A stretch of DNA of 64,000 nucleotides from Neobacillus mesonae. Lineage in GTDB: Bacteria > Bacillota > Bacilli > Bacillales > Cytobacillaceae. The DNA lies in contig NZ_KV440949.1 of the NCBI RefSeq assembly GCF_001636315.1, forward strand, positions 1,845,203 through 1,909,202, in the 5' to 3' direction. Both the position numbers and the translations under genes were made by a program. Positions 52,971-62,359 of this stretch are shown here, piece by piece (positions within the stretch are counted from its first letter, which is position 1; the number at the start of each line of letters is the position of its first letter). A model generated the notes under the pieces. That model did not search any database. It was not told the DNA's origin and saw only the letters and a list, made by a program, of their open reading frames with translations.

Positions 52971-54290
52971 TTACGCTGATTTATTTCTATTATTTAGTTC
53001 AGATTCAATATGGGAGGTTTTAGAGGATTCACCCATACGCCAATAGGTAAATAGACTTACTGCTATACAAGCGGCAACATAGTAGAAGAAGAGAGATTCT
53101 TTTCCCGCATTCTTCAACCATAAGGCAACGAACTCAGCTGATCCTCCGAAAATCGCTACAGTGAGTGAATACGGAAATCCTACTCCTAGCGCCCGAATTT
53201 CAGTTGGGAATAATTCCGCTTTTACAATCGAGTTGATGGATGTATAGCCCGTTACAATCACTAGTCCTGCCAACATAAGCAGAAAAGCCATGACTGGATT
53301 TTTTGTCTGTTGCATAAGCATAAAGAGCGGTACAGTCAGGATGGTTCCAAATACTCCGAAGCCTATTAATAACGGACGGCGGCCAATTCGGTCGGAAAGC
53401 ATACCCGCGAGTGGCTGCAGTACAACAAATATGAGTAAGGCCAGAAAATTAATCCAGCTGACAGATTGTTTATCGATTCCTACCGTGTTAATCATAAATT
53501 TCTGTAAATAGGTGGTAAACGTATAGAAGGCAATTGTTCCGCCAAGCGTTAAGCCAACGACTGTTAGAACTGCCTTAGGATATTTCATTAAGACCTTAAT
53601 AGTTCCAGCTTTCTTACGGGTTTCTGAGCCCATTTTCGAAAATTGTTCAGATTCATCCATTGTGCGGCGCAACCATAATACAGCCAATGCTCCTAATGCG
53701 CCGATGACAAACGGAATACGCCAGCCCCACGATAACATTTCACTATCACTAAGGACCTGCTGAAGGATAATCATAACACCAAGTGCCGCCAACTGCCCGC
53801 CGACAAGGGTAACGTATTGGAAACTAGAGTAGAAGCCGCGGCGCCCGCTGCTCGCCATCTCGGATAAATAGGTGGCGGAAGTTCCATACTCGCCGCCGAG
53901 TGATATCCCTTGAATCAGCCGGGCAATAACAAGAATGATAGGTGATAGAATACCAATGCTGCTATAACCAGGAGTACAGGCAATGACTAAAGAACCCCCT
54001 GCCATGATGGTGACGGACAGTGTCAACGCAGCTCGGCGCCCACGCCGGTCGGCGTATATTCCCATTAACAAACTGCCAATAGGGCGCATAAGAAAACCGA
54101 TAGCAAAAATTCCCGCTGTGTTGAGCAATTGAATGGTTGGATTACCTTTTGGAAAAAATTCAGCAGAAAAATAAATGGCAAAAGCAGAATAGACGTACCA
54201 GTCGTACCATTCAATTAGATTTCCAAGCGATCCCTTGAAAATGTTACTTGTAATCCGTCGTGACGCTGCACGATCATTTTGTGAACTCAC
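52971..54290 (-). CDS. MHS-family (MFS) organic acid transporter
   Basis: A 439-residue carrier with 12 membrane segments. The metabolite:H+ symporter pattern is clear: FKGSLGNLIEWYDWYVYSAF, GIYADRRGRRAALTLSVTIM, RLIQGISLGGEYGTSATYLS, ERTMDESEQF-like loop (RRTMDESEQFSKMGSE), and LSDRIGRRPLLI. Relatives move alpha-ketoglutarate, proline/betaine or shikimate. The start is GTG after GGGGG. The neighbouring FAH protein suggests a carboxylic acid substrate. Confidence 0.87.
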   Translation of the reverse strand: MSSQNDRAASRRITSNIFKGSLGNLIEWYDWYVYSAFAIYFSAEFFPKGNPTIQLLNTAGIFAIGFLMRPIGSLLMGIYADRRGRRAALTLSVTIMAGGSLVIACTPGYSSIGILSPIILVIARLIQGISLGGEYGTSATYLSEMASSGRRGFYSSFQYVTLVGGQLAALGVMIILQQVLSDSEMLSWGWRIPFVIGALGALAVLWLRRTMDESEQFSKMGSETRKKAGTIKVLMKYPKAVLTVVGLTLGGTIAFYTFTTYLQKFMINTVGIDKQSVSWINFLALLIFVVLQPLAGMLSDRIGRRPLLIGFGVFGTILTVPLFMLMQQTKNPVMAFLLMLAGLVIVTGYTSINSIVKAELFPTEIRALGVGFPYSLTVAIFGGSAEFVALWLKNAGKESLFFYYVAACIAVSLFTYWRMGESSKTSHIESELNNRNKSA

Positions 54291-54539
54291 TTTTAATTCC
54301 CCCTTTGTTTAAAAGCCTCTCGAGTGTAACATTATAGAGTTTTTACCCCCCTTTTTTAGGTTGTAAACGAATTCAAAAAAATGTAAACTCGGGGAGACTT
54401 CCCTCATGAGTTATTTAAAAATTCAATTATTCACTATGCAAATGTAGGGGATTCTTTAGTAGGGCTTTTTTTAATAAAAAATTGAACAGTAATTCGTAAT
54501 TTATTATAATTTTAGGAAAAAGATGGGGTTAACGACCGT

Positions 54540-55526
54540 ATGAAACAAGAATTGTATTCTTACTGTTTACAAGGTGATATCAATAAAGTAATGGATTATC
54601 TGAACAATTTACCCGAAGCCAAATCAATTGAGAGAATTAAAATACAATATACCAATCGATTTTTCTCAGAGAATCCAAAATTTGAATACAAAACAAAAGA
54701 TCCTTGGATTAGAAGTGTTATAAACGCCTACTATCAGTACTTTATTTCAGTGATGACCAAAAGAGAAAACGTGGAAATAGCAGAAGATAAATTAATAAAC
54801 AAATTAAATGAATGGTTCCCTGACCATGATGATAAAACGGATTTAGATTCAATTGAAATGCAATTAGAAAAGGAATTTAATACCAGGGGATTTTATTTCC
54901 TTGGGGGAGTTACTCCTCCTTTTAGGGGTCCGTATATTTGGAGAAAACAAGAAAAGTGTGAGTATAACGTACAAATTCCATCTGGCATGAAAAAGGTAAC
55001 AGTTTATTTTATGGAAGATTTCATTATGCATGGCTGGCTGCACTTTGCTACCTTTGGAGAAAGGGCAGCAGGAGGATGGGCAACAAAAGATGGATTATAT
55101 TGTGTAAAAGAAAGATATTCCACTGAATTAGATAAACCAAATTTTTTAATATCATACCTTGCTCATGAAGCACAGCATATGAATGATTATGATCAATTTC
55201 CTAATCTAGGTTCTCTTGACTTGGAATATCGTGCTAAGCTAGTGGAATTAATTTATCATCCGTCCAATAATGACACTCTCATACAAAAATTTCTGTCAGA
55301 TTCAGATACTAATAGAGATCATCCACATCCGTATGCAAGCTATTTAGTTTGTGTCAATTTGTCTAATCTACTATTCAATAGTACTTTTGAAACTAACCCT
55401 ATCAAGTGGAAGAGTATAGAATCCGAGATCCTTAGTAACACTGCAAAGGATTTACTAAAAAATCATACCCAATTGCTAGTAGAGCTTGGAAATGAAACCG
55501 TAAAAAGTACTTTACAAAGTATGTAA
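54540..55526 (+). CDS. Unrecognised protein with HExxH metalloprotease-like motif
   Basis: A 328-residue soluble protein. I do not recognise the family. It carries LAHEAQHMNDYDQF (H209, E210, H213) followed by LGSLDLEYRAKLVEL with E229, an arrangement that fits zinc peptidases in which the third ligand is a downstream glutamate. The N-terminal half is helical with charged repeats. The end includes ELGNETVKSTLQSM. The ribosome site is weak (GATGGGG). The sequence is more AT-rich than its neighbours, suggesting recent gain. No signal peptide is seen, so it would act in the cytoplasm. Confidence 0.6.
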   Translation: MKQELYSYCLQGDINKVMDYLNNLPEAKSIERIKIQYTNRFFSENPKFEYKTKDPWIRSVINAYYQYFISVMTKRENVEIAEDKLINKLNEWFPDHDDKTDLDSIEMQLEKEFNTRGFYFLGGVTPPFRGPYIWRKQEKCEYNVQIPSGMKKVTVYFMEDFIMHGWLHFATFGERAAGGWATKDGLYCVKERYSTELDKPNFLISYLAHEAQHMNDYDQFPNLGSLDLEYRAKLVELIYHPSNNDTLIQKFLSDSDTNRDHPHPYASYLVCVNLSNLLFNSTFETNPIKWKSIESEILSNTAKDLLKNHTQLLVELGNETVKSTLQSM

Positions 55527-55738
55527 TGCGCTCTTTGAAAGACTCATAGTGCGCTTTCCCTCTACATTTTTTACTCTAACGCGCTTTATGAAAGGGTTAT
55601 AGTATTACTCTTACAACACGAGGAAGAACAGTGATTTCAAATCTATACCATATAGTTTTCAAAAACACAATTGCAGCTTGTCTACCATAATTATTCAGAA
55701 GCTCAACTGTAACTTGACGGAATTTTCCTAAAATTATG
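55527..55738. other. Gap with short GCGCT repeats, no gene seen
   Basis: Two copies of a 22-bp sequence (GCGCTCTTTGAAAGACTCATAG at 55528 and GCGCTTTATGAAAGGGTTATAG at 55580) with a third partial copy between them. AT-rich sequence follows. Confidence 0.45.
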
Positions 55739-55767
55739 TTGTTCTATTCAAATAATAGTGTTAAAAT
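55739..55767 (+). promoter_or_regulatory. Promoter of the ABC binding lipoprotein gene
   Basis: TTGTTC (55739-55744), 17 bp, TAAAAT (55762-55767). A leader hairpin AGACTAC...GTAGTCT (55805-55824) follows, without a T-run, then GGGAGGAAGAAG and the ATG. Confidence 0.5.
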
Positions 55768-55846
55768 CTGAATATTATAAATTTCTAGAAATAGAAAAAA
55801 TAGGAGACTACTTTGGTGTAGTCTAAGAATTTGAGGGAGGAAGAAG

Positions 55847-56842
55847 ATGAAAAAAAGTTTAGCGATTATCTTGTGCGGATTGCTATTATTGCTTTCTGCA
55901 TGCGGTGCCGGAAGCAAGGAAACGGCTGGAGAGAAAAAAGAGAAAGTCGTGAAGATCGGCATTTCGCAGCTGATTGAGCATCCATCTCTTGATGCTGCAC
56001 GAGAAGGTTTTATTAAGGCACTGAAGGATGCCGGCTATGAAGAAGGTAAGAACCTAAAGATTGATTACCAAAACGCACAAGGGGACATGAATACCAATAT
56101 GCCGATTGCTCAAAAATTGGTAGCAGATAAGAATGATCTTATTTTAGCGATTGCCACCCCTAGCGCACAGGCAGTGGTCAATTCGACGAAGACGATTCCA
56201 GTTTTGTTTACCGCGATTACAGATCCGGTTGGGGCCCAGCTCGTTAAAAGTTTGGAACAGCCAGGCGGGAATGTAACAGGAACTTCTGATACACACCCGG
56301 AAGCGATCAAGAATACGATTGCCGCAATTAAAAAGTTTATTCCGGATGCCAAGAAAGTGGGTATCATCTATAATAGCGGTGAACCAAACTCTGTTGTCAA
56401 CGTTAAAAACGCGAAGGAAGCCCTAAAGGCATCTGGTCTTGAAGCTGTTGAAACAACCATCTCCGCAAGTTCCGAAGTAAAGCAGGCAGCTGATTCATTG
56501 GTCGGACGTGTGGATGTATTCTATATTCCTAAGGATAACACTGTCGTATCCGCCCTTGAATCGGTGATCACGGTAGCGAATGCGCACAAAATCCCAACCT
56601 TTGTCGGTGAAGGGGATTCAGTAAAACGCGGAACCTTTGCCTCTTATGGATTTGACTACCATGACCTAGGGTACACGACAGGTAAAATGGCCGTTGAAAT
56701 TCTAAAAGGTAAGAAACCAAGCGAAATCCCCGTCGGATTCCCGGAAAACCTTCAGCTGATGATTAACAAAAAAGCGGCTGAACAGGAAGGAATCACCCTA
56801 ACAGACGAGATGTTAAAGGATGCTAAGATCGTGGGAGAATAA
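55847..56842 (+). CDS. Orphan ABC transporter substrate-binding lipoprotein
   Basis: A 331-residue lipoprotein with lipobox LSAC (C20) and a type I binding fold of the PF04392 family: VVKIGISQLIEHPSLDAARE, DLILAIATPSAQAVVN, TIPVLFTAITDPVGAQLVKS, KKVGIIYNSGEPNSVVNVKN and TFASYGFDYHDLGYTTGKMA. Relatives bind aromatic amino acids (TrpX) or unknown ligands and are normally followed by permease and ATPase genes. None is found here; a 52-bp tandem array follows instead. It may work with a transporter encoded elsewhere or be the remnant of an operon. Confidence 0.85.
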   Translation: MKKSLAIILCGLLLLLSACGAGSKETAGEKKEKVVKIGISQLIEHPSLDAAREGFIKALKDAGYEEGKNLKIDYQNAQGDMNTNMPIAQKLVADKNDLILAIATPSAQAVVNSTKTIPVLFTAITDPVGAQLVKSLEQPGGNVTGTSDTHPEAIKNTIAAIKKFIPDAKKVGIIYNSGEPNSVVNVKNAKEALKASGLEAVETTISASSEVKQAADSLVGRVDVFYIPKDNTVVSALESVITVANAHKIPTFVGEGDSVKRGTFASYGFDYHDLGYTTGKMAVEILKGKKPSEIPVGFPENLQLMINKKAAEQEGITLTDEMLKDAKIVGE

Positions 56843-56948
56843 GCATAACTGAATTTGAAAAAAACACAGTTTAGGAATATGAACGGTGTTTAGTTTTTTA
56901 GGAAGGGATATCTATATACTTTAATTTGGTAAAAATAAGGAAGATGTG

Positions 56949-57480
56949 CACATTGGAGTGTTTAATGAACACGAGGGAACGGACTATCCACATAGATGGG
57001 CACATTGGAGCGTTCAATGAACACGAGAGAATGGAATATCCACATAGATATGCACATTGAAGCGTTCCATGAACACGAGAGAATGGAATATCCACATAGA
57101 TGTGCACATTGGAGCGTTCCATGAACACCAAAGAAAGGAATATCCACATAGATGTGCACATTGAAGCGTTCAATGAACATGAGAACGAGGAAAATTCCCA
57201 TAGTTGTGCACATTGAAGTATTCAATGAACATCAGAGAAAGGAATATCCACAAAGTTGTGCACATTGAAGCGTCCAATGAACACGAAAACAAGGAAAATT
57301 CCCATAGTTGTGCACATTGAAACGCTCAATGAACACGAGAACGAGGAAAATTCCACAAAGTTATGCACATTGAAGTATTCAATGAACACAGAGAAAGGAA
57401 TATCCACAAAGTTGTACACATTGAAGTATTCAATGAACACCAGAGAAAGGGAGATTGCCAAAGAAGTGCACATTAAATCA
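56949..57480. repeat. 52-bp tandem array, about eleven units
   Basis: Units share GTGCACATTGAAGCGTTCAA, then TGAACACGAGA-AAGGAATATCCACATAG. The core CATTGA-AGCGT-TCAATG is an inverted repeat and is joined to a GTGCAC palindrome. Starts are at 56949, 57001, 57053, 57105, 57157, 57209, 57261, 57313, 57366, 57417 and 57469 (steps of 52, with one 53 and one 51). It fills the gap between the lipoprotein gene and the MFS gene. Open frames on the minus strand run through it, but 52 is not a multiple of three, so they shift from unit to unit. Confidence 0.93.
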
Positions 57481-57646
57481 TACAAATTTGAGGATGACTA
57501 AAATAAGCAATTGTTTTATCACAAAAAAGGACAACACAGCAACGTGTTGTCTTTCACCCCTATTGATTCTTATTCTTTTCCCTATCCGTTTCCCATACTT
57601 TTGCCCCGCGTTCCCATGCTTTCCCGCGAGAACACGGACCGAATTT

Positions 57647-58849
57647 CTATTGGTGATAACTTCGATCTCCGGTATGGCTAATTTTTTCCGATAAAGCCTT
57701 ACGATAGAAGATAATACTGATTAGAACGACCAAAGCCACAACAAAATACAATTGGGCTTCAAAGTGCACAAGAAGCCATCCGCCAAATATAGGACCCAGA
57801 AACCCTCCTAAATTTTTAAATTGCGAAGCGCCAAGGTAAGTTGCCTTTTGGGTGGCAGGGGCAATTTCTTCTATTAGGGCATTCATCATTGGAAAGGCGA
57901 AAATTTCACCAATTGTGAAAATCACCATACCAGCAATAAATCCCCAGCTGGAATGAGCGAGCCCAAAAACAAACAAACCACCAGCAAAGAAAATAATCCC
58001 CCATATTAAGCTGCGGATAATCGATATTTTTTCAGTATAAATGCCTATTGGCAGTTGTAATGCCAACACAACAATTGCATTTAGTGTGATTAAATAGGAA
58101 TAGAGTTTAACTCCATTTTCAATGTTCAAATTGATATACTGCGGCAAAGTGGAATCGAATTGAGAATATCCCAGATTGATCAGGATTCCTCCCGCAAGCA
58201 GGTATAAAAGTTTTTTGTCCATAATAACCACTTTAAACACTTGAAAAATGGTTTGATTCTCAGCTAACTTCTGTTGGCTCATTTCATATTTTTTGAAAAG
58301 AAAAATCAAAAAAACGCCATAAATGGCATACATCAATGCCGTTATGAAAAACGGTACCTTTGGGCTGGACATGCCGGAAATCAGCACACCACATAATGGG
58401 CCAATGACGGCGGCAATGTTAATCGCTGTATAACGAAATGAAAACAGGCGGCGCCTCTTCTTCGGTTCTGTAAAATCAATCATTAAGGCCTGTGTTGCAG
58501 GTTCAAAAAACGAACGACATAAACCATTAATGGCACTTAACACAATAAACAAGCCAATCACATGAACGGTCGCAAATCCTATAAACACCGCACTCCAAAT
58601 AAACACGGTGGCCAGAATGATAAATTTTCTGCCTAACTTATCGGTGAAATATCCGCCAATAAACCCGCCAACGGTCGCACTTAGCTGTGCAACTCCTAAT
58701 GTTACGCCAATCATTAAGGGCGAAGCACCCAGCTCATTTTGCAAATAAATCGCCATAAAAGGAATGGTCATGAAGCTCGCAATACGTGTAAAAATCGTTC
58801 CAGTTAAAATAATCCATACAATCGGATGAAAATAGGACAAAAATGGCAT
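57647..58849 (-). CDS. MFS transporter
   Basis: A 400-residue carrier with 12 membrane segments. MFS signatures are GGFIGGYFTDKLGRKFIILA after helix 2 and FEPATQALMIDFTEPKKRRR after helix 4. It resembles drug or metabolite exporters of the DHA1 type, such as YxaM/YwoG-like proteins. The neighbours give no clear hint of substrate. The start ATG has GGAGCACCACT upstream. Confidence 0.8.
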   Translation of the reverse strand: MPFLSYFHPIVWIILTGTIFTRIASFMTIPFMAIYLQNELGASPLMIGVTLGVAQLSATVGGFIGGYFTDKLGRKFIILATVFIWSAVFIGFATVHVIGLFIVLSAINGLCRSFFEPATQALMIDFTEPKKRRRLFSFRYTAINIAAVIGPLCGVLISGMSSPKVPFFITALMYAIYGVFLIFLFKKYEMSQQKLAENQTIFQVFKVVIMDKKLLYLLAGGILINLGYSQFDSTLPQYINLNIENGVKLYSYLITLNAIVVLALQLPIGIYTEKISIIRSLIWGIIFFAGGLFVFGLAHSSWGFIAGMVIFTIGEIFAFPMMNALIEEIAPATQKATYLGASQFKNLGGFLGPIFGGWLLVHFEAQLYFVVALVVLISIIFYRKALSEKISHTGDRSYHQ

Positions 58850-58972
58850 AGTGGTGCTCCTTGAAATGTAATGAAATTACTTTAACTCAAACTATCTTGA
58901 TTGACAATAAATAGATATAATCTACTGCCTTAGCCCCGATGATGGGTCAGAAGAACCGCCCGTCCCCATTCC

Positions 58973-59860
58973 TCATTCCTCTTCAAAATACTGCCGCACA
59001 GATTGTATGAAAGATTGAATGGCGGGTGCGAGGTAGCGATTTTTAAGATAGGTGATATAGACGGTTCTTTCGAGTGCGTGTGAGTCAAGGGTTTTCCAAA
59101 CGACGGAATCATGGATTGGGCCGTACAGATAGTTTTCTGGAATAATGGTGATCCCAAGATTTCCCCTAACTAATGAGATGGCCGTTTCAAAGCGTTCGAT
59201 TTCATATTTGAGATTGGGCACCGCCTGTTCAAGGTGAAATGCTTCTAAAATATCCTCTCTTGTCTGGAAGCCTTCCTTGCAAATGATGAATGGTTCTTTT
59301 TCTAGGTCCTTAATTGCAATCGATTCTTTAGATGCTAGTGGGTGGTCCTTTGGCAGAACGAGCACCAAGCGTTCGTGGTATAGCGGATGCGATTCAATAT
59401 CCTCCTCGAAAACATACTGGTTGGTAATGATGATATGGGAAGAATAATTCCGCAGCGAATCCTTTACATCCTTGCCGCTCAACACTTCAATCAGCTTAAT
59501 AGTAACAGAAGGAAACTGTTCTTGATACGCACTGAGTACTTTTGGCAGCCAATGCTTGACGGACTCAATCATCCCAATATGAAGGACACCGCTTCCGGAA
59601 AGTTTTACCTCCTCCATCTCCTTCTTCAGGATGTTCATTTGTGAAAGAAGTGCCTCCGCCTTTTTGTATAAAATTTTTCCAGCATCGGTCAATTCGACCT
59701 TTCTGGTATTTCTCTCGAGCAGCGGCGAGCCCACTTCGATTTCTAAATTTTTTATTGCATTGCTTAACGAAGGCTGCGAAATATGCAGGATTTGCGCGGC
59801 TTTGGAGTAGCTTAACTGGTCCGCAACCGTCACAAAATAATGCAGTGATTTGATGTCCAT
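58973..59860 (-). CDS. LysR-family transcriptional regulator
   Basis: A 295-residue regulator. The N-terminal winged helix is MDIKSLHYFVTVADQLSYSK, AAQILHISQPSLSNAIKNLE, followed by a linker helix and an effector domain (about 90-290) with LGITIIPENYLYG. GAGGAGG precedes the ATG. It is divergent from hutG-gltS and should control that pair, probably in response to a histidine-breakdown product or glutamate. The last codons run into a half copy of the dispersed palindrome. Confidence 0.88.
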   Translation of the reverse strand: MDIKSLHYFVTVADQLSYSKAAQILHISQPSLSNAIKNLEIEVGSPLLERNTRKVELTDAGKILYKKAEALLSQMNILKKEMEEVKLSGSGVLHIGMIESVKHWLPKVLSAYQEQFPSVTIKLIEVLSGKDVKDSLRNYSSHIIITNQYVFEEDIESHPLYHERLVLVLPKDHPLASKESIAIKDLEKEPFIICKEGFQTREDILEAFHLEQAVPNLKYEIERFETAISLVRGNLGITIIPENYLYGPIHDSVVWKTLDSHALERTVYITYLKNRYLAPAIQSFIQSVRQYFEEE

Positions 59861-59919
59861 CAGAATCCTCCTCTCGCATTTATAACTTTAAAATATAAAT
59901 CCATTCAAATTATATATTA

Positions 59920-59936
59920 GATATTATAAGTATATC
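59920..59936. promoter_or_regulatory. Candidate LysR operator
   Basis: GATATTATAAGTATATC is an inverted repeat in the LysR/hutG divergent region and fits the T-N11-A form of LysR boxes. It is AT-rich, so chance is possible. Confidence 0.4.
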
Positions 59937-59988
59937 ATTATAAAATTAAAGTACGAATCATTTAAAAGATTCAGAAAGGATGAGAAGC

Positions 59989-60975
59989 GTGAGACAACAT
60001 ATTTCACCAGATTTATGGACCGGAAGAACGGACCATACAGAGAGAAGAAGCAGTTTTCGCTACCATCAGATCGTAGAATTAATTGACCTGGAAAAATTAG
60101 AGCCTTCCCCTGGGAAAGCTTGTGCCCTTATTGGATTCCAATGTGAGGAAGGTGTCAGACGCAATCAGGGTCGGTTGGGTGCCGCAAAAGCTCCAAACGC
60201 TATTCGGCAAGCGCTTGCAAGCCTGCCTTGGAAACTGCAGGAAGGCAGCACATTGATCGATACAGGCAATATTATGTGTCAAAACGATGAACTTGAAAAG
60301 GCTCAGGAGGAATTGGGCTCCGCGGTTTCCAGCATTTTTTCAAAGTCCGTTACTCCGATTATTCTTGGCGGGGGACACGAAACATTGTATGGCCATTATT
60401 TAGGAGTCCGGAAGCATATCGGGAAAGAGGCAACACTCGGGATTATCAATATTGATGCCCATTTCGATTTACGTTCATATGAAGTACAGCCTTCATCCGG
60501 AACGATGTTTAAGCAAATACTAGAACAAGACGAAAACAGCCATTATTTTGTACTCGGGATCCAACGTTTTGGCAATACCCAGGAGCTGTTTGACACGGCG
60601 GACGAGCTTGGGGCTCACTACATTTATGAAGAAGATATGACCGAGAGCTCAATGAATGAGATTCTTTCAGAACTAAACGAATTCATCGAAAAACACGATC
60701 ACATCATGCTGACACTCTGCACAGATGTGTTAAATGCAGCCTTTGCACCAGGAGTCAGTGCACCGTCACCGTTTGGGTTAACGCCAATGACAGTGCGGAC
60801 ATTAATCCGGGCAGTGGCATCCCATCAAAAAACCCTTTCCTTTGATATTTGTGAAGTCAACCCAGCTCTAGATGAAAACGGAAGAACTGTAAAATTAGGC
60901 GCATATTTAACCAACGAAGCGATTATGGCATTTTTAGGAGGACACCAAGATGACGCTAACTTTGAATCAAGTTAA
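59989..60975 (+). CDS. hutG: Formimidoylglutamase HutG
   Basis: A 328-residue ureohydrolase with manganese motifs GGGHETLYGHY, NIDAHFDLRSYE and TDVLNAAFAPGVSAPSPFG. It hydrolyses N-formimidoyl-L-glutamate to glutamate and formamide, the last step of histidine breakdown. The aspartate usually two residues before the D of TDVLN is cysteine here (LCTDVLN); I recall similar variation in HutG but cannot confirm it. I chose a GTG nine bases after the first ATG because AAAGGATGAGA is then well spaced. The end overlaps gltS by 26 bp. No other hut genes are in the window. Confidence 0.87.
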   Translation: MRQHISPDLWTGRTDHTERRSSFRYHQIVELIDLEKLEPSPGKACALIGFQCEEGVRRNQGRLGAAKAPNAIRQALASLPWKLQEGSTLIDTGNIMCQNDELEKAQEELGSAVSSIFSKSVTPIILGGGHETLYGHYLGVRKHIGKEATLGIINIDAHFDLRSYEVQPSSGTMFKQILEQDENSHYFVLGIQRFGNTQELFDTADELGAHYIYEEDMTESSMNEILSELNEFIEKHDHIMLTLCTDVLNAAFAPGVSAPSPFGLTPMTVRTLIRAVASHQKTLSFDICEVNPALDENGRTVKLGAYLTNEAIMAFLGGHQDDANFESS

Positions 60976-62137
60976 TACCATTTTTTTAGCTGTTGCACTT
61001 TTAGTTTTAGGGACATTTTTTGTAAAAAGAATTGGATTTCTGCAAAAGTTCTGCATTCCTGCACCGGTTGTCGGGGGACTGTTGTTTGCGATTATTGCAA
61101 CGGTCCTTAAGGCAACTGGCCTGCTGCAAATTACCTTAGATACCTCTCTCCAAAGCTTATTTATGCTTACCTTTTTCACCACAATCGGCCTTGGCGCCAG
61201 CTTTAAACTTGTCAAGCTTGGCGGAAAGCTGCTCGTAATTTACTGGATTGCCTGCGGTTTCTTGGCACTTATGCAAAACGTGATAGGTGTTTCGCTAGCC
61301 TCCCTATTCGGCATTCATCCGCTCATCGGCATGATGGCGGGGGCCGTTTCCATGGAGGGCGGGCACGGAGCAGCCGGCGCTTTTGGACAAACCCTTGAAG
61401 ATATGGGCATCCACTCCGCATTATCCATCGGAATTGCCGCAGCGACCTTTGGCCTTGTTGCCGGCGGCCTAGTTGGCGGACCTATCGTTAAATATTTAGT
61501 GGGCAAATACAATCTGAAACCAACTGAAACGCAAGAGGTTGAAGTTGGGGCTGAGGAAAAAGTAGAACCTATTAAGTCTGATGTGTTTTTCATTCAAGTA
61601 CTCATGATTACCTTCTGTATGGCATTAGGGACGTATTTAGGTGAACTGTTCTCATCAGCTACAGGCTTTGTTCTTCCAAGCTATGTTGGAGCGATGTTTG
61701 TCGCAGTAATTGTTCGTAACATTGTGGACAAATTCAATCCAAAAGCGATCGATATGAAGAGCATCAACCTGATCGGTGACGTAACACTAGGAATCTTCCT
61801 TTCTATGGCCTTGATGAGCATCAAGCTATGGGAAGTTGCAGACCTTGCGCTGCCAATGTTAGTGATTGTTTTTGTACAAGTTGTCTTTATCGTTCTATTC
61901 GGCACATTTGTATTGTTCCGCTTGCTTGGCAAAAACTATGATGCCGCTGTCATGGTAGCAGGCTTCACCGGCCACGGCCTAGGCGCTACACCGAATGCAA
62001 TGGCCAACATGGCAGCCGTCACCGCACGATTCGGCCCATCACGAACAGCCTATCTAGTCGTTCCAATCGTAGGCGCATTTTTGATCGACGTATTCGGCAT
62101 GCCAATCATCATCACTACTATTAACTTGTTTAAGTAA
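60950..62137 (+). CDS. gltS: Sodium/glutamate symporter GltS
   Basis: A 395-residue carrier with about ten to twelve segments. It shows KFCIPAPVVGGLLFAIIATV, GAVSMEGGHGAAGAFGQTLE in the first half and AGFTGHGLGATPNAMANMAA in the second, the paired GlyHGlyxAxAF-type re-entrant motifs of GltS. It brings in glutamate with sodium. TAGGAGG in the hutG coding end serves as its site. Co-expression with hutG suggests that the transported solute may be a glutamate derivative such as formimidoylglutamate. Confidence 0.9.
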   Translation: MTLTLNQVNTIFLAVALLVLGTFFVKRIGFLQKFCIPAPVVGGLLFAIIATVLKATGLLQITLDTSLQSLFMLTFFTTIGLGASFKLVKLGGKLLVIYWIACGFLALMQNVIGVSLASLFGIHPLIGMMAGAVSMEGGHGAAGAFGQTLEDMGIHSALSIGIAAATFGLVAGGLVGGPIVKYLVGKYNLKPTETQEVEVGAEEKVEPIKSDVFFIQVLMITFCMALGTYLGELFSSATGFVLPSYVGAMFVAVIVRNIVDKFNPKAIDMKSINLIGDVTLGIFLSMALMSIKLWEVADLALPMLVIVFVQVVFIVLFGTFVLFRLLGKNYDAAVMVAGFTGHGLGATPNAMANMAAVTARFGPSRTAYLVVPIVGAFLIDVFGMPIIITTINLFK

Positions 62138-62228
62138 TGAAGCATGGGTTGAGGTATTGGGGGATGGGTGAGATCAGTTTTAGGAGAACTCACTAATACT
62201 CCGGTCCATTTCAGCTCACATAAATAAA

Positions 62229-62291
62229 AGTATGCTTTTTTGATGGCAGTGTTTATGAACTAAACACGCCATGGAGAAGCATACTTTTTTT
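62229..62291 (+). terminator. Long terminator after gltS
   Basis: AAGTATGCTT (62229) pairs with AAGCATACTT (62275), inside which ATGGCAGTGTTTA and TAAACACGCCAT pair. Seven T residues follow. Confidence 0.85.
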
Positions 62292-62359
62292 GTGAGGATT
62301 AATATTATCTGTTCTAATTGTCTCCTATCATTTTTACCGCTGGCTCTCTTCATGGTATC

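Noticed and set aside
56898..57485. Several cysteine- and methionine-rich minus-strand frames across the 52-bp array
   Set aside because: The repeat unit is not a multiple of three, so each frame reads a different phase of the same DNA; no ribosome sites are present.
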